A stretch of DNA of 64,000 bases from Photobacterium carnosum (GCF_002849605.1 NZ_NPIB01000009.1:1-64000), one strand, 5' to 3'. Positions 9,207 to 19,393 are shown, counted from the first letter of the stretch. Notes: a model not told the origin generated them from the letters alone. Translations and numbers: made by a program.

Positions 9207-9238
9207 AAAAAGAGGATGCTTACGCATCCTCTTTTTAT
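9207..9238. terminator. Bidirectional terminator between the rssB-like gene and the POT transporter
   Basis: AAAGAGGATGC and GCATCCTCTTT form a perfect stem around TTAC with T-runs on both strands, serving the two convergent genes. Confidence 0.92.
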
Positions 9239-9254
9239 TTAGTTAAAGTCACAA

Positions 9255-10649
9255 TTAAGCGTTAGCAGGTTGTGGTTTAACTTCATTATCATCGTTATCC
9301 ACAGCGCCTTCTGCACCATGCATCCATGAAATTAGCTTGTTAGAGAACAAGAGTAACAATAGACCAGCAATAACCGCTGTAATCGCAATACCAGAGAAGA
9401 TCGCTAGTGGACCTGCTTCACCGATACTTGCGCCAACAACACCTGCAATGTAGTTTGCAATTGCGTTAGCACCAAACCATGCACCCATCATTAATGACGC
9501 AAGACGAAGTGGGGCTAATTTAGTGATCATTGATAAGCCAATAGGTGATAAGCATAGTTCACCAATTGTATGGAAGAAATAAGCGCCGACTAGCCACATC
9601 ATTGATGTTTTAACGGTCATATCGCCATTTTGTTCTAACGCTGCACCAATCATACACGCAAAACCTAGCGCAAGAGAGAACATCGCTAAAGCAAATTTAA
9701 CGGGTGAATTTGGCTCGCTTTTCCCCATTTTAACCCATAGTGCAGCAAGTAACGGAGCACATAAAATAATAAAGAATGGGTTCAGTGATTGGAACCATGC
9801 CGCTGGTACTTCAAAGTTACCAATCATACGGTTAGTGTATTCTTGCGAGTAAATATTCATTAAGCCGCCAGCTTGTTCAAAGCCAGCCCAGAATACGATA
9901 ACAAAAGTAGACATCACTAAAATTACTTTCAAGCGATCACGTTCAATTTTAGTTAACGGCTCTTTTTTACCACTTGCGTTGTTTGCTGCATCACGTACGG
10001 CGGCAGGTACTTTACCAATATCACCCAGGTAACGTTGAGCAAAGAAAAGTTGAGTTAATAAGCTCATTAACATACCTATACCTGCGCATAGGAAGCCTGC
10101 TTTCCAACCGTAAACAGCAGATGCGGTACCTGCAATAATACCGGCTAACAATGAACCAATATTAATACCCATATAGAAAATAGTGAAAGCACCGTCACGA
10201 CGATGATCACCTTCAGGGTATAGATCACCAACCATGGTTGAAATATTAGGCTTAAATAAACCATTACCCACAATAAGGAAAGCTAAGCCAACATAGAAGG
10301 CGGTAACTGAATGAGGATCAACCACACTGTGAGGCAATGCTAGTGTAAATTGGCCAATCGCCATTAACATGCCACCAATGATAATCGAACGGCGTTGACC
10401 TAAAATATTGTCGGCAATCCAACCACCAATAAGAGGGGTAAAGTAAACTAAGCCAGTGTAGATACCGTATAAGTTAAGTGCTTCTTCTGTGGTCCACCCA
10501 AGACCGCCATTAATGGTTTTATCTGTTAGATATAAAACCAGAATTGCTCGCATCGCGTAATAAGAAAAGCGTTCCCATAGCTCTGTTCCAAATAAAAGGA
10601 ACAAGCCTTTTGGGTGGCCCAGAAGGGTACCACTACTATTATGACTCAT
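9255..10649 (-). CDS. Proton-dependent di/tripeptide transporter (POT/PTR family, DtpA-like)
   Basis: Inner-membrane symporter that imports di- and tripeptides with protons. The N-terminus has the POT signature GTELWERFSYYAMRAILVLY, containing the ExxERF motif needed for proton coupling. About twelve to fourteen hydrophobic helices follow. The PTR2 block around GDLYPEGDHRRDGAFTIFYM is also present. At 464 residues it is slightly shorter than E. coli DtpA. The tail is acidic and polar. Which of the DtpA-D paralogues it represents cannot be decided from sequence alone. It is monocistronic, with a 452-base upstream region. Confidence 0.92.
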   Translation of the reverse strand: MSHNSSGTLLGHPKGLFLLFGTELWERFSYYAMRAILVLYLTDKTINGGLGWTTEEALNLYGIYTGLVYFTPLIGGWIADNILGQRRSIIIGGMLMAIGQFTLALPHSVVDPHSVTAFYVGLAFLIVGNGLFKPNISTMVGDLYPEGDHRRDGAFTIFYMGINIGSLLAGIIAGTASAVYGWKAGFLCAGIGMLMSLLTQLFFAQRYLGDIGKVPAAVRDAANNASGKKEPLTKIERDRLKVILVMSTFVIVFWAGFEQAGGLMNIYSQEYTNRMIGNFEVPAAWFQSLNPFFIILCAPLLAALWVKMGKSEPNSPVKFALAMFSLALGFACMIGAALEQNGDMTVKTSMMWLVGAYFFHTIGELCLSPIGLSMITKLAPLRLASLMMGAWFGANAIANYIAGVVGASIGEAGPLAIFSGIAITAVIAGLLLLLFSNKLISWMHGAEGAVDNDDNEVKPQPANA

Positions 10650-11101
10650 AGGATTCTCTATTTTATTTTAATTAGTGTGTTTGCTTATTTCATATAGGTT
10701 TATAAAGCACAATATATTTAACTGCAAGTTTTTACATTTAACCAACAATAATAAAACATTATAAATCGCTGATAAATAAGTATTCGTGTATTTTGTGCTC
10801 AGTTATGAAAAATTAAATTTCATCACTTAAAGATGTATCTTACACTATTATATTGCTTTAATTCAGGTTTTTATATTGTTTTTAGATCTTATGTTAGATG
10901 CTTATATTACCAGTTGAGAATATTCATATATGTTACAAATTCAGAGTCGAATATTAGTCAATAATATCGTGTGAATATATATCTATGGAATAAAAAGACA
11001 GTTGTGTGTTGTAAAAAATAGGATTTGGGTGAAGATATAAATCAGTATTGATTTTGTATATACTAATTAAAGTTAAGATTTTATTGAGGTTGATGTTGAT
11101 A
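10650..11101. other. Long AT-rich divergent region between the POT transporter and rfaH
   Basis: No convincing ORF, tRNA or repeat is seen. It holds the promoters of both flanking genes. Around 10950-10972, CGAATATTA and TAATATCG make a short imperfect inverted repeat that could be an operator, but support is weak. Confidence 0.5.
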
Positions 11102-11605
11102 ATGAGAGATTGGTATCTACTTTATTGTAAGCGTAGCGAACAAGAGCGCGCAGTGATCAATCTTGATCGTCAAGGGGCTGAATGTTATTACCCTCAGGTT
11201 GTGGTAGAAAAAATAGTACGCGGTAAGCGCTGTGAATGCTTTGAACCACTATTTCCAAGCTATGTTTTTGTTACTTTTGATTCTGAACAATTAAGTTTTA
11301 CGACCGTACGGTCAACCCGTGGGGTAGCTGACTTTATTCGTCAAGGGGCCTTGCCACAAATTGTTAGCGAAGAACTTGTTTATAATTTGATGCTCAATGA
11401 AGATAATAATTCATATGAACATATGTTTGAATCATTACCTCAACAGGGCGATAAACTAATCTTAGAGCAAGGTAAGTTTAAAGGTCTTGATGCAATTTAT
11501 CAGGAAGCTGATGGTGAAAAACGGTCATTTATGCTGATTAATTTACTTGGTAAACAAGTGAAAGTTAGTGTGGAAAATACTGATTTAATTAAAAATAAAG
11601 ATTAA
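11102..11605 (+). CDS. rfaH: Transcription antitermination factor RfaH
   Basis: A NusG paralogue recruited to RNA polymerase at ops elements, suppressing termination and Rho action in long surface-polysaccharide, LPS and conjugation operons. The 167-residue protein begins MRDWYLLYCKRSEQERA, very close to the family's N-terminal NGN domain, with VRGKR and EPLFPSYVFV following. The C-terminal KOW-like part (about 110-160) would switch between helical and barrel folds. Upstream in-frame starts (11048, 11093) are rejected by homology. No clear ops site was found in the window. Confidence 0.93.
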   Translation: MRDWYLLYCKRSEQERAVINLDRQGAECYYPQVVVEKIVRGKRCECFEPLFPSYVFVTFDSEQLSFTTVRSTRGVADFIRQGALPQIVSEELVYNLMLNEDNNSYEHMFESLPQQGDKLILEQGKFKGLDAIYQEADGEKRSFMLINLLGKQVKVSVENTDLIKNKD

Positions 11606-11612
11606 CAACAAT

Positions 11613-11644
11613 AAAAAAGCGAGTATATGATTACTCGCTTTTTG
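11613..11644. terminator. Bidirectional terminator between rfaH and folD
   Basis: AAAAAAGCGAGTA pairs with TACTCGCTTTTTT around TATGAT. The genes converge, and T-runs exist on both strands. Confidence 0.92.
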
Positions 11645-11654
11645 TGTATTAATT

Positions 11655-11681
11655 AATGATATATATTAGTTATATATCATT
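11655..11681. repeat. Perfect 11-base AT-rich hairpin at the folD 3' end
   Basis: AATGATATATA and TATATATCATT pair perfectly around TTAGT, three bases beyond the folD stop. Together with the neighbouring terminator it may protect the folD mRNA end. Confidence 0.6.
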
Positions 11682-11684
11682 GAT

Positions 11685-12542
11685 TTATGCTGAGTGGTAC
11701 TGCTCACAAGCAAGCAATGTATTCTCAATTAAGCTGGCTACCGTCATTGGTCCGACACCGCCAGGTACAGGTGTAATATATTTTGCACGTTGACAAGCGA
11801 TATCAAATTCAACATCACCGCATAGCTTACCGTTTTTAAGGCGGTTAATACCTACATCAATGACTGTTGCCCCCTCTTTAATCCAATTGCCTGGAATAAA
11901 ATTAGGTTTGCCTACTGCAACGACTAAAATATCAGCTTGGCGAATATGACCTTCTAGATCTTGCGTAAAGCGATGACACGTTGTTGTCGTTGCACCAGCC
12001 AGTAATAATTCTAGCGTCATTGGGCGTCCGACAATATTTGATGCACCAACAATAACCGCATGTTTACCACGTACTTCAATATTATACCGTTCAAGTAGCG
12101 TGATAATGCCTTTGGGAGTACATGAACGTAATTTAGGAATTCGCTGGCTGAGGCGACCGACGTTATAAGGATGAAACCCATCAACATCTTTTTCTGGATC
12201 AATGCGTTCAAGAATACGGGTACAGTCCATGCCTGCAGGTAACGGTAATTGAACTAAAATACCGTCCATCGTCGAATCTTGATTGAGTTCATCAATTAAA
12301 TCGAGTAATTGCTGTTCAGATGCCGTAGTTGGTAAATCAAATGATTTTGAAATAAACCCGACTTCTTCACATGCTTTACGTTTACTGGCAACGTAGATCT
12401 GCGAGGCTGGATCATGGCCGACGAGAACAACAGCGAGACCTGGTGCGCGTAATCCGGCATCGGTGCGTGCTTTTACTCTAGCGGCAACTTCCTGTCGTAC
12501 AGTTTGGGAGATAATTTTCCCATCAATAATTTGAGCGCTCAT
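11685..12542 (-). CDS. folD: Bifunctional methylenetetrahydrofolate dehydrogenase / cyclohydrolase FolD
   Basis: Interconverts 5,10-methylene-, methenyl- and 10-formyl-tetrahydrofolate with NADP, supplying formyl groups for purines and initiator tRNA. The 285-residue protein has the catalytic block [14 protein letters not shown] (lysine near residue 54), the Rossmann region [10 protein letters not shown] and the C-terminal signature [11 protein letters not shown]. It is full length and monocistronic. A PurR-like palindrome lies 75 bases upstream of the start, fitting its role in feeding purine synthesis. Confidence 0.97.
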   Translation of the reverse strand: MSAQIIDGKIISQTVRQEVAARVKARTDAGLRAPGLAVVLVGHDPASQIYVASKRKACEEVGFISKSFDLPTTASEQQLLDLIDELNQDSTMDGILVQLPLPAGMDCTRILERIDPEKDVDGFHPYNVGRLSQRIPKLRSCTPKGIITLLERYNIEVRGKHAVIVGASNIVGRPMTLELLLAGATTTTCHRFTQDLEGHIRQADILVVAVGKPNFIPGNWIKEGATVIDVGINRLKNGKLCGDVEFDIACQRAKYITPVPGGVGPMTVASLIENTLLACEQYHSA

Positions 12543-12614
12543 GGTGATCCTTTGTTGTATTGGTTGAACGTATCAACGCCAATATTGTGGCAGATTATAA
12601 ATGGAATAGCTATT

Positions 12615-12630
12615 GAGCAAACGATTGCTA
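12615..12630. promoter_or_regulatory. PurR-like operator upstream of folD
   Basis: The core GCAAACGATTGC differs from the PurR core GCAAACGTTTGC at one position and is itself nearly palindromic (AGCAAACGATTGCT). It lies in the divergent space between folD and the tRNA gene. The outer positions of the 16-mer do not match the consensus, so it is weaker than the cvpA site. Confidence 0.5.
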
Positions 12631-12823
12631 TTTAGTTTTATCTTTTATATAGAATTGTGATGTTGTTGCCTTATAGATGATTGGTCAGGAAATATTGTAA
12701 TAAGAATGAGGGTAAATAATTAGAGTGAGCTTTTGTTGACCTTGAAAATATCCTCAAAGATTGGCTTATTGTTGTATCTTTAACCAGTCAGTTGCTTGAA
12801 ACATAAAAAAGAGACTAAAGGGA

Positions 12824-12851
12824 TTGACCTTATATAATAGCTACGTATAAT
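12824..12851 (+). promoter_or_regulatory. Promoter of the tRNA-Arg gene
   Basis: TTGACC (12824-12829) and TATAAT (12846-12851) are 16 bases apart. The GC-rich discriminator TCGCTGCG follows, typical of stable-RNA promoters under stringent control. A second TATAAT at 12833-12838 is badly spaced and probably not used. Confidence 0.8.
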
Positions 12852-12882
12852 TCGCTGCGTAACATCAAGTTACATTAATGAT

Positions 12883-12959
12883 GCGCCCTTAGCTCAGTTG
12901 GATAGAGCACGTACCTTCTAAGTATGTGGTCGCAGGTTCGAATCCTGCAGGGCGCACCA
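12883..12959 (+). tRNA. tRNA-Arg (anticodon UCU)
   Basis: A 77-base cloverleaf. The acceptor GCGCCCT pairs with AGGGCGC and is followed by an encoded CCA. The D-arm contains AGCTCAGTTGGATAGAGC. The anticodon stem CGTAC/GTATG encloses CTTCTAA with anticodon TCT at 12917-12919. The T-arm GCAGGTTCGAATCCTGC is canonical. It reads the AGA (and AGG) arginine codons. It stands alone in the window with its own strong promoter. Confidence 0.97.
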
Positions 12960-13220
12960 CTAACTCCTCGTTATTTTCTTTCTTCTTGTTGTAATTTCTC
13001 AGTTTTATCAATTCTCTTTTTTCTACTATTACAATTATCTTTCTCTTATTTTTCTAATACATTATTGCTGAAATTTTTCCTAATTAGTTCATTTTTCCAA
13101 CATTTAAACTAAAAAAAGCGGTTTTAGAGCGATTTTTTTCATTTTTCCCCTTGAAATGATATTTATAGCCCTTATCTTGTAATGAGTTGAAAAGATCGCT
13201 CGCGTTTAAAGGTATCTACC
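12960..13220. other. Pyrimidine-rich spacer between tRNA-Arg and the tig promoter
   Basis: The plus strand is strikingly T/C-rich from about 12960 to 13090 (repeated CTTTCTT and TTTTTC tracts). The short reading frame through it has tRNA-derived start sequence and no protein character. No clear hairpin terminator for the tRNA is seen; the T tracts around 13120-13150 may serve. Confidence 0.5.
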
Positions 13221-13249
13221 TCGACGTCACGCTTACGTGTCGTTATAAT
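13221..13249 (+). promoter_or_regulatory. Predicted tig promoter
   Basis: TCGACG (13221-13226) and a perfect TATAAT (13244-13249) are 17 bases apart, followed by the GC-rich discriminator AGCGCGCTC. This resembles growth-rate-controlled promoters. It implies a leader of about 150 bases. Confidence 0.65.
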
Positions 13250-13257
13250 AGCGCGCT

Positions 13258-13283
13258 CTGATAAGTAGGTTACTTACTATCAG
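13258..13283 (+). promoter_or_regulatory. Hairpin at the start of the tig leader
   Basis: CTGATAAGTA and TACTTACTATCAG fold into a stem with a two-base bulge around GGT, at the expected 5' end of the mRNA. A further hairpin, CTCAG-AAAAG-CTGAG, lies near 13373-13387 just before the ribosome site. Such 5' stems often stabilise abundant messages. Confidence 0.45.
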
Positions 13284-13408
13284 AATCTTGAAGAAAGAAT
13301 TTAGGCGTTATGGTTTTCGAGCTGTAACATGAAAGGATGCCACCGTCAGTAAATGGCTGTTCGGCAACACCACTCAGAAAAGCTGAGTAAGTTTTGAGGT
13401 TAAATATA

Positions 13409-14707
13409 ATGCAAGTTACCGTTGAAACCACTGAAGGTCTAGAACGCCACCTAACTATTACAGTGCCTGCTGCAAACATTGAAAATGCAGTTGCTGCTGA
13501 ATTACGTAAAATTGCTAAAACTCGTCGTTTCGACGGTTTCCGCCCAGGTAAAGCACCAATGAAAATGGTTGCTAAAATGTTTGGCGCTTCTGTTCGTCAA
13601 GACATCCTAGGTGAAGTAATGCACCGTCACTTTATCGAAGCTATCGTTAAAGAAAAGATCAATCCAGCGGGCGCACCAACTTTTACTCCAGTAGAAATTG
13701 CTGAAGGTAAAGATTTAGTGTTTAAAGCTTCTTTTGAAGTTTTCCCAGAGATCGAACTTGTTGGTCTAGATAAAGTTGTTGTTGAGAAGCCAGTTGTTAC
13801 AGTAACTGATGCTGACGTTGACGGCATGCTAGATACACTACGTAAGCAACAAGCGACTTGGACTGATGTTGAAGCTGCTGCTGAGGCAGATAGCCGTGTA
13901 ACTATCGATTTCGTTGGTACTATCGATGGTGAAGTATTCGATGGCGGTAAAGCTGAAGGTTTCGCACTTGCTATGGGCCAAGGTCGTATGATCCCTGGTT
14001 TCGAAGAAGGTGTTGTTGGTCATAAAGCAGGTGAAGAATTTACTATCGAAGTAACTTTCCCTGAAGAATACCATGCAGAAAACCTAAAAGGTAAGTCAGC
14101 AGCGTTTGCTATCACTCTTCATAAAGTTGAAGCACAACAGCTACCTGAACTAACTGAAGAGTTCGTTGCTAAGTTCGGCGTTGAAGATGGTTCTGTTGAA
14201 GGTCTTAAGACTGAAGTTCGTAAGAACATGGAACGTGAGCTTAAGCAAGCTGTTAAAGGTCGTATTAAAGATCAAGTTCTTAACGGTCTTGTTGAGCAAA
14301 ACGACATTACAGTTCCTACTGCGCTTATCGATCAAGAAATCGAAGCACTACGTAAGCAAGCTGCACAACGTTTTGGCGGCGATGCTAAGAACATGCCTGA
14401 ACTACCACGTGAATTGTTCGAAGAACAAGCTAAGCGTCGTGTAGTTGTTGGTCTATTAGTTGGTGAAGTAATTAAAGCTGAAGAACTAGCAGCAGATGAA
14501 GAGCGTGTTAGCGCAATCATCGCTGAAATGGCTTCTGCATACGAAGATCCAACTGAAGTAGTTAAATACTACGCAAGCAACGAGCAGCTAATGAATAATA
14601 TGCGCAACGTTGCTTTAGAAGAGCAAGCAATTGACGCACTTCTAGCTAAAGCTCAGGTTTCAGATAAAGAAGTTGGTTTCAACGATCTAATGAATCCTGC
14701 TGCTTAA
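13409..14707 (+). CDS. tig: Trigger factor, ribosome-associated chaperone
   Basis: Binds ribosomal protein L23 at the exit tunnel and shields nascent chains; it also has peptidyl-prolyl isomerase activity. The 432-residue protein has the N-terminal ribosome-binding domain with the GFRPGKAP signature near residues 44-51. An FKBP-type domain (about 150-245, [14 protein letters not shown]) and the long C-terminal helical arms (about 250-430) follow. The start is [16 protein letters not shown] after TTTTGAGG; the upstream ATG at 13394 is rejected by homology. It leads the tig-clpP-clpX-lon cluster. Confidence 0.98.
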   Translation: MQVTVETTEGLERHLTITVPAANIENAVAAELRKIAKTRRFDGFRPGKAPMKMVAKMFGASVRQDILGEVMHRHFIEAIVKEKINPAGAPTFTPVEIAEGKDLVFKASFEVFPEIELVGLDKVVVEKPVVTVTDADVDGMLDTLRKQQATWTDVEAAAEADSRVTIDFVGTIDGEVFDGGKAEGFALAMGQGRMIPGFEEGVVGHKAGEEFTIEVTFPEEYHAENLKGKSAAFAITLHKVEAQQLPELTEEFVAKFGVEDGSVEGLKTEVRKNMERELKQAVKGRIKDQVLNGLVEQNDITVPTALIDQEIEALRKQAAQRFGGDAKNMPELPRELFEEQAKRRVVVGLLVGEVIKAEELAADEERVSAIIAEMASAYEDPTEVVKYYASNEQLMNNMRNVALEEQAIDALLAKAQVSDKEVGFNDLMNPAA

Positions 14708-14757
14708 TTTACTGAAATTGCTGTAGAGATTTGACATTATCTCAAGTCTTCTGCTAA

Positions 14758-14799
14758 CAATGGTCCGTGTGAATATTTTCATTCGGGCCATTTATTTTA
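14758..14799 (+). terminator. Hairpin after tig, probable terminator
   Basis: AATGGTCCG pairs with CGGGCCATT across an AT-rich 16-base loop and is followed by TATTTT. It lies between tig and clpP and may be partial, reducing rather than abolishing readthrough. Confidence 0.65.
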
Positions 14800-14812
14800 G
14801 GGAAATAAGATT

Positions 14813-15436
14813 ATGAGCTACCAAGCACAAAACGGCATGTCACCGATTATGGATGCACTGGTACCTATGGTGGTCGAGCAGACTTCTCGTGGTGAGCGTT
14901 CTTACGATATTTATTCCCGTCTCCTAAAAGAGCGTGTGATTTTCTTAACCGGTCAGGTTGAAGATCATATGGCTAACTTAGTTGTAGCCCAGTTGCTATT
15001 TTTGGAGTCTGAGAACCCAGACAAAGACATTTTCCTTTACATTAACTCTCCAGGCGGTTCTGTAACTGCAGGTATGTCAATTTATGACACCATGCAGTTT
15101 ATTAAACCAAATGTAAGTACAGTATGTATGGGACAAGCATGTTCAATGGGTGCATTCCTATTGGCAGGCGGAGCTCAAGGTAAGCGTTATTGCCTACCTA
15201 ACTCTCGCGTGATGATCCACCAACCATTGGGTGGTTTCCAAGGCCAAGCATCGGATATTCAAATCCATGCTCAAGAAATCCTAACGATTAAACAACGTTT
15301 AAATGGATTATTGGCTGAGCATACGGGTCAACCGTTAGAGATTATTGAGCGTGATACCGATCGTGATAACTTTATGTCTGCAGATCAGGCAGTAGAGTAC
15401 GGTCTAGTTGATTCTGTATTGAGTAAGCGTGATTAA
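14813..15436 (+). CDS. clpP: ATP-dependent Clp protease proteolytic subunit ClpP
   Basis: Tetradecameric serine protease chamber that degrades proteins fed by ClpX or ClpA. The catalytic triad is S111 ([11 protein letters not shown]), H136 ([11 protein letters not shown]) and D185, with the same numbering as the E. coli precursor, so the N-terminal propeptide is present. At 207 residues it is full length. AGGGAAAT provides the ribosome site. It is followed after 112 bases by its partner gene clpX. Confidence 0.99.
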   Translation: MSYQAQNGMSPIMDALVPMVVEQTSRGERSYDIYSRLLKERVIFLTGQVEDHMANLVVAQLLFLESENPDKDIFLYINSPGGSVTAGMSIYDTMQFIKPNVSTVCMGQACSMGAFLLAGGAQGKRYCLPNSRVMIHQPLGGFQGQASDIQIHAQEILTIKQRLNGLLAEHTGQPLEIIERDTDRDNFMSADQAVEYGLVDSVLSKRD

Positions 15437-15548
15437 AAGGCGTTTTATTTTGCAATTCGCGAAGCGGGTTTAGTAAAGCAAAATAAGTCGACTTGTTATA
15501 CACTCAAGACATGACAATGATGGGATACCCCAATAAAGAGGTTAGCGA

Positions 15549-16832
15549 ATGACAGATAAGCGCAAAGAGGGAAGTAGCAGCAAGCTACTTTACTGCTCTT
15601 TTTGTGGCAAAAGTCAGCATGAAGTTCGCAAGCTAATTGCTGGTCCTTCTGTTTATATTTGTGATGAGTGCGTTGATTTATGCAACGACATTATTCGCGA
15701 AGAAATTAAAGAAGTGATGACAAAAAGCGATAGCGACGAGCTGCCGACTCCACAACAAATTCGTAATAACTTAGATGATTATGTCATCGGTCAATCACAT
15801 GCTAAAAAAGTGTTGGCTGTTGCTGTATACAATCACTATAAGCGTCTACGTAATGGCGATAAAAGTAGTGATGGCGTTGAATTAGGTAAGAGTAATATCC
15901 TACTTATTGGTCCTACTGGTAGTGGTAAAACACTATTGGCTGAGACATTAGCGCGTATGCTTGATGTTCCGTTTACAATGGCTGATGCAACAACATTAAC
16001 TGAAGCTGGTTATGTTGGTGAAGACGTTGAAAACATCATTCAAAAGTTACTGCAAAAATGTGATTATGACGTAGCCAAAGCCGAACGTGGCATTGTTTAC
16101 ATTGATGAGATCGATAAGATTTCTCGTAAGTCAGATAATCCATCAATTACACGTGATGTATCCGGTGAAGGTGTTCAGCAAGCATTGCTGAAACTGATCG
16201 AAGGTACTGTTGCTTCTGTTCCGCCGCAAGGTGGTCGTAAGCATCCTCAACAAGAGTTCTTACAAGTTGATACTTCTAAGATCTTATTTATCTGTGGTGG
16301 TGCATTTGCAGGCCTAGATAAAGTGGTTGAACAACGTGTAGCAACAGGTACTGGTATCGGTTTTGGTGCTGATGTACGTTCAAAAGACCAAACAGATACA
16401 TTAAGTGATTTGTTTAAGAAAGTTGAACCACAAGATTTGGTGAAATACGGTTTAATTCCTGAATTCATCGGTCGTCTACCTGTTACCGCAACGCTTGGTG
16501 AACTTGATCAAGATGCGTTAGTTCAGATTCTACGTGAGCCTAAAAATGCCCTTACTAAACAGTATGCAGCATTATTAGCGCTTGAAAACGTTGAATTAGA
16601 ATTCCGCGATGAAGCGTTGATTGCGATTGCTAAAAAAGCAATGGCGCGTAAAACAGGTGCACGTGGCCTACGTTCTATTGTTGAAGCAGTATTACTTGAC
16701 ACTATGTATGAGCTTCCGTCTCAAGACGGTGTCAGTAAAGTTGTTATTGATGAGTCTGTAATTAACGGTGAATCAGAACCATTACTGATTTTCGAAAATA
16801 CAGAAACACAAGAAGCGGCAAGTGCTGAGTAA
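15549..16832 (+). CDS. clpX: ATP-dependent Clp protease ATP-binding subunit ClpX
   Basis: Hexameric AAA+ unfoldase that recognises ssrA-tagged and adaptor-delivered substrates and threads them into ClpP. The N-terminal zinc-binding domain has C16, C19, C38 and C41. Walker A is GPTGSGKT at 121-128 and Walker [11 protein letters not shown] near 182-191. The IGF loop that docks ClpP is in [10 protein letters not shown]. The 427-residue protein is complete. The RssB-like protein at 8121 would be one of its adaptors if the assignment holds. Confidence 0.99.
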   Translation: MTDKRKEGSSSKLLYCSFCGKSQHEVRKLIAGPSVYICDECVDLCNDIIREEIKEVMTKSDSDELPTPQQIRNNLDDYVIGQSHAKKVLAVAVYNHYKRLRNGDKSSDGVELGKSNILLIGPTGSGKTLLAETLARMLDVPFTMADATTLTEAGYVGEDVENIIQKLLQKCDYDVAKAERGIVYIDEIDKISRKSDNPSITRDVSGEGVQQALLKLIEGTVASVPPQGGRKHPQQEFLQVDTSKILFICGGAFAGLDKVVEQRVATGTGIGFGADVRSKDQTDTLSDLFKKVEPQDLVKYGLIPEFIGRLPVTATLGELDQDALVQILREPKNALTKQYAALLALENVELEFRDEALIAIAKKAMARKTGARGLRSIVEAVLLDTMYELPSQDGVSKVVIDESVINGESEPLLIFENTETQEAASAE

Positions 16833-16858
16833 GTGTTCAATATCTGCACATAAAAGCT

Positions 16859-16889
16859 AAAAAAAGGAGGCTTTTGCCTCCTTTTTTAT
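16859..16889 (+). terminator. Intrinsic terminator of clpX
   Basis: AAAAAAGGAGGC pairs with GCCTCCTTTTTT around TTTT and is followed by a T-rich run. Confidence 0.93.
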
Positions 16890-16905
16890 TTTCTGACATT
16901 TCATA

Positions 16906-16934
16906 CATTGAAACTTGATGCTTTACCCCCATAT
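16906..16934 (+). promoter_or_regulatory. Sigma-32 (heat shock) promoter of lon
   Basis: CATTGAAA (16906-16913) and CCCCATAT (16927-16934) are 13 bases apart. They match the heat-shock consensus CTTGAAA and CCCCATnT almost completely. The predicted start near 16941 gives a leader of about 90 bases that contains the inverted repeat at 16953-17006. In E. coli lon is likewise sigma-32 dependent. Confidence 0.85.
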
Positions 16935-16952
16935 ACTCAATATAAGCTAACT

Positions 16953-17006
16953 CTAATCGTATTAAGTAACTATGCTGTATCCAGTTATGTTATTTAATAC
17001 GATTAG
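16953..17006 (+). promoter_or_regulatory. 18-base inverted repeat in the lon leader
   Basis: The arms CTAATCGTATTAAGTAAC (16953-16970) and GTTATTTAATACGATTAG (16989-17006) are complementary at 17 of 18 positions around an 18-base loop. No T-run follows, so it is not an ordinary terminator. It lies between the heat-shock promoter and the ribosome site, so it could be an operator or an RNA structure controlling stability or translation. Confidence 0.8.
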
Positions 17007-17029
17007 TATGGATAGGAAGAGAGAAGAAT

Positions 17030-19393
17030 ATGAACCTGGAGCGTTCCGAGCGCCTTGAGATCCCGGTTCTACCTCTACGTGATGTAGTGGTATACCCTCA
17101 TATGGTTATTCCATTGTTTGTGGGCCGGGAAAAATCAATTCGTTGTCTTGAGTCGGCAATGGAAAACAATAAACAGATTCTGTTGGTCGCTCAAAAAGAA
17201 GCAGCCACAGACGAACCGTCGATCACTGATCTTTATGATGTTGGTACTGTTGCAACGATTCTTCAATTATTGAAATTACCTGATGGTACGGTAAAAGTGT
17301 TGGTTGAAGGCCAACAACGTGCCAAAGTTGAAGATCTTGCTGATGATGAGTTTTTTACCGCAAATGCTGAATTTTTGGTTACACCAGAAATGGATGAGCG
17401 TGAGCAAGAAGTCCTTGTTCGAACAGCGATAAGCCAGTTCGAAGGGTTCATCAAACTTAATAAAAAAATTCCACCAGAAGTATTAACATCTTTAAATGGC
17501 ATTGATGATGCTGCGCGTTTGGCTGATACCATCGCAGCACATATGCCATTGAAATTAGCGGATAAGCAAAAAGTACTTGAAGTTGTTGATATCACAGAGC
17601 GATTAGAGTTCTTGATGGCAATGATGGAATCTGAAATCGATCTGTTACAAGTAGAAAAACGTATCCGTGGACGCGTTAAAAAGCAGATGGAAAAGAGTCA
17701 GCGAGAGTATTATCTTAACGAACAAATGAAGGCCATTCAGAAAGAATTGGGTGAGCTAGATGACGTGCCAGATGAGTTTGAAGCGTTAAAGTTAAAGATT
17801 GAAGCATCTAAGATGCCTACTGAAGCGCGTGAAAAAACTGAGCAAGAATTACAAAAGCTGAAGATGATGTCACCGATGTCAGCGGAAGCAACCGTTGTTC
17901 GTGGTTACATCGATTGGATGTTAAGTGTGCCTTGGCATAAGCGTTCTAAAGTGAAGAAGAGCCTGGCCAAGGCGGAAGAAATTCTTAATGCTGATCACTA
18001 TGGTTTAGATCGCGTTAAAGAACGAATTCTTGAGTATTTAGCGGTTCAAAGCCGTGTTAATAAACTTAAAGGTCCTATTCTTTGTCTTGTCGGTCCTCCT
18101 GGTGTGGGTAAAACCTCATTAGGTCAATCTATTGCTGCTGCAACGGGACGTAAGTACGTGCGCATGGCATTAGGTGGCGTACGTGATGAAGCGGAAATTC
18201 GAGGTCATCGTCGCACTTACATTGGTTCGATGCCGGGTAAGTTAATTCAGAAAATGGCAAAAGTGGAAGTGAAAAACCCACTATTTCTATTGGATGAAAT
18301 TGACAAAATGTCTTCTGATATGCGTGGCGATCCCGCTTCAGCATTACTAGAAGTATTAGATCCTGAGCAAAATAGTTCGTTTAATGACCATTACTTAGAA
18401 GTTGATTATGACTTATCTGATGTAATGTTCGTTGCAACGTCGAATTCAATGAATATTCCAGGGCCGTTGCTTGATCGTATGGAAGTTATTCGTCTTTCTG
18501 GTTATACCGAAGACGAGAAACTAAACATTGCCAAGAATCACTTACTTGATAAACAAATCCAACGTAATGGATTAAAACCAAGTGAGTTGACGATTGAAGA
18601 TTCAGCATTAATGGGTATTATTCGTTACTACACTCGTGAAGCTGGCGTACGTAGTCTTGAGCGTGAAATTTCTAAACTATGCCGTAAAGCCGTAAAAGAA
18701 ATTTTATTAAATAAAGACATCAAGCACGTTTCTATTAGCCAAGATAATCTTAAAGATTATTTAGGTGTGCAGCGTTGCGATTATGGCAAAGCTGATGAAA
18801 GTAACCGTGTTGGTCAAGTGACTGGTCTTGCATGGACAGAAGTTGGTGGTGATTTATTAACTATCGAAACTGAGTCTATGCCTGGTAAAGGTAAGCTGAC
18901 ATACACCGGTTCTTTAGGTGATGTGATGCAAGAGTCTATTCAGGCAGCAATGACAGTAGTACGTAGTCGCGCTGACCGATTAGGTATTGCGAGCGATTTT
19001 TACGAAAAACGCGATATTCATGTTCACGTTCCTGAAGGCGCGACACCAAAAGATGGCCCAAGTGCAGGTATCGCAATGTGTACTGCATTGGTATCAAGCT
19101 TAACGGGTAATCCTGTACGTGCTGATGTTGCAATGACCGGTGAAATCACGTTACGTGGTGAAGTATTACCGATTGGTGGCTTGAAAGAGAAACTATTAGC
19201 CGCTCACCGTGGTGGTATTAAAACGGTATTAATTCCAAAAGAAAATGAACGTGATCTTGAAGAAATTCCTGAGAATGTTATTGCTGATTTGGAAATACGT
19301 CCAGTACGTTGGATTGATGAAGTGCTTATGTTGGCATTGCAGAATAATCCAACAGGCATTGAGTTAGTTAATGTACAAAATAGTGACCTATAG
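17030..19393 (+). CDS. lon: ATP-dependent protease Lon
   Basis: Homohexameric AAA+ serine protease that degrades misfolded and selected regulatory proteins in the cytoplasm. The 787-residue protein has the N-terminal LON substrate domain (about 10-205) and a coiled-coil region (about 210-285). Walker A is GPPGVGKT at 355-362 and Walker [10 protein letters not shown]. The protease domain has the catalytic serine in KDGPSAG (near 678) and lysine in GGLKEKLLA (near 721). The ribosome site GGAAGAGAG precedes ATG. It is full length. Confidence 0.99.
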   Translation: MNLERSERLEIPVLPLRDVVVYPHMVIPLFVGREKSIRCLESAMENNKQILLVAQKEAATDEPSITDLYDVGTVATILQLLKLPDGTVKVLVEGQQRAKVEDLADDEFFTANAEFLVTPEMDEREQEVLVRTAISQFEGFIKLNKKIPPEVLTSLNGIDDAARLADTIAAHMPLKLADKQKVLEVVDITERLEFLMAMMESEIDLLQVEKRIRGRVKKQMEKSQREYYLNEQMKAIQKELGELDDVPDEFEALKLKIEASKMPTEAREKTEQELQKLKMMSPMSAEATVVRGYIDWMLSVPWHKRSKVKKSLAKAEEILNADHYGLDRVKERILEYLAVQSRVNKLKGPILCLVGPPGVGKTSLGQSIAAATGRKYVRMALGGVRDEAEIRGHRRTYIGSMPGKLIQKMAKVEVKNPLFLLDEIDKMSSDMRGDPASALLEVLDPEQNSSFNDHYLEVDYDLSDVMFVATSNSMNIPGPLLDRMEVIRLSGYTEDEKLNIAKNHLLDKQIQRNGLKPSELTIEDSALMGIIRYYTREAGVRSLEREISKLCRKAVKEILLNKDIKHVSISQDNLKDYLGVQRCDYGKADESNRVGQVTGLAWTEVGGDLLTIETESMPGKGKLTYTGSLGDVMQESIQAAMTVVRSRADRLGIASDFYEKRDIHVHVPEGATPKDGPSAGIAMCTALVSSLTGNPVRADVAMTGEITLRGEVLPIGGLKEKLLAAHRGGIKTVLIPKENERDLEEIPENVIADLEIRPVRWIDEVLMLALQNNPTGIELVNVQNSDL

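Noticed and set aside
11733..11750. FadR-like TTGGTCCGACACC inside folD
   Set aside because: It encodes the conserved GGVGPMT region of FolD, so the match is probably chance.
12924..13112. Open frame overlapping the tRNA-Arg 3' end
   Set aside because: It starts inside the tRNA, has no ribosome site and reads low-complexity pyrimidine-rich sequence.
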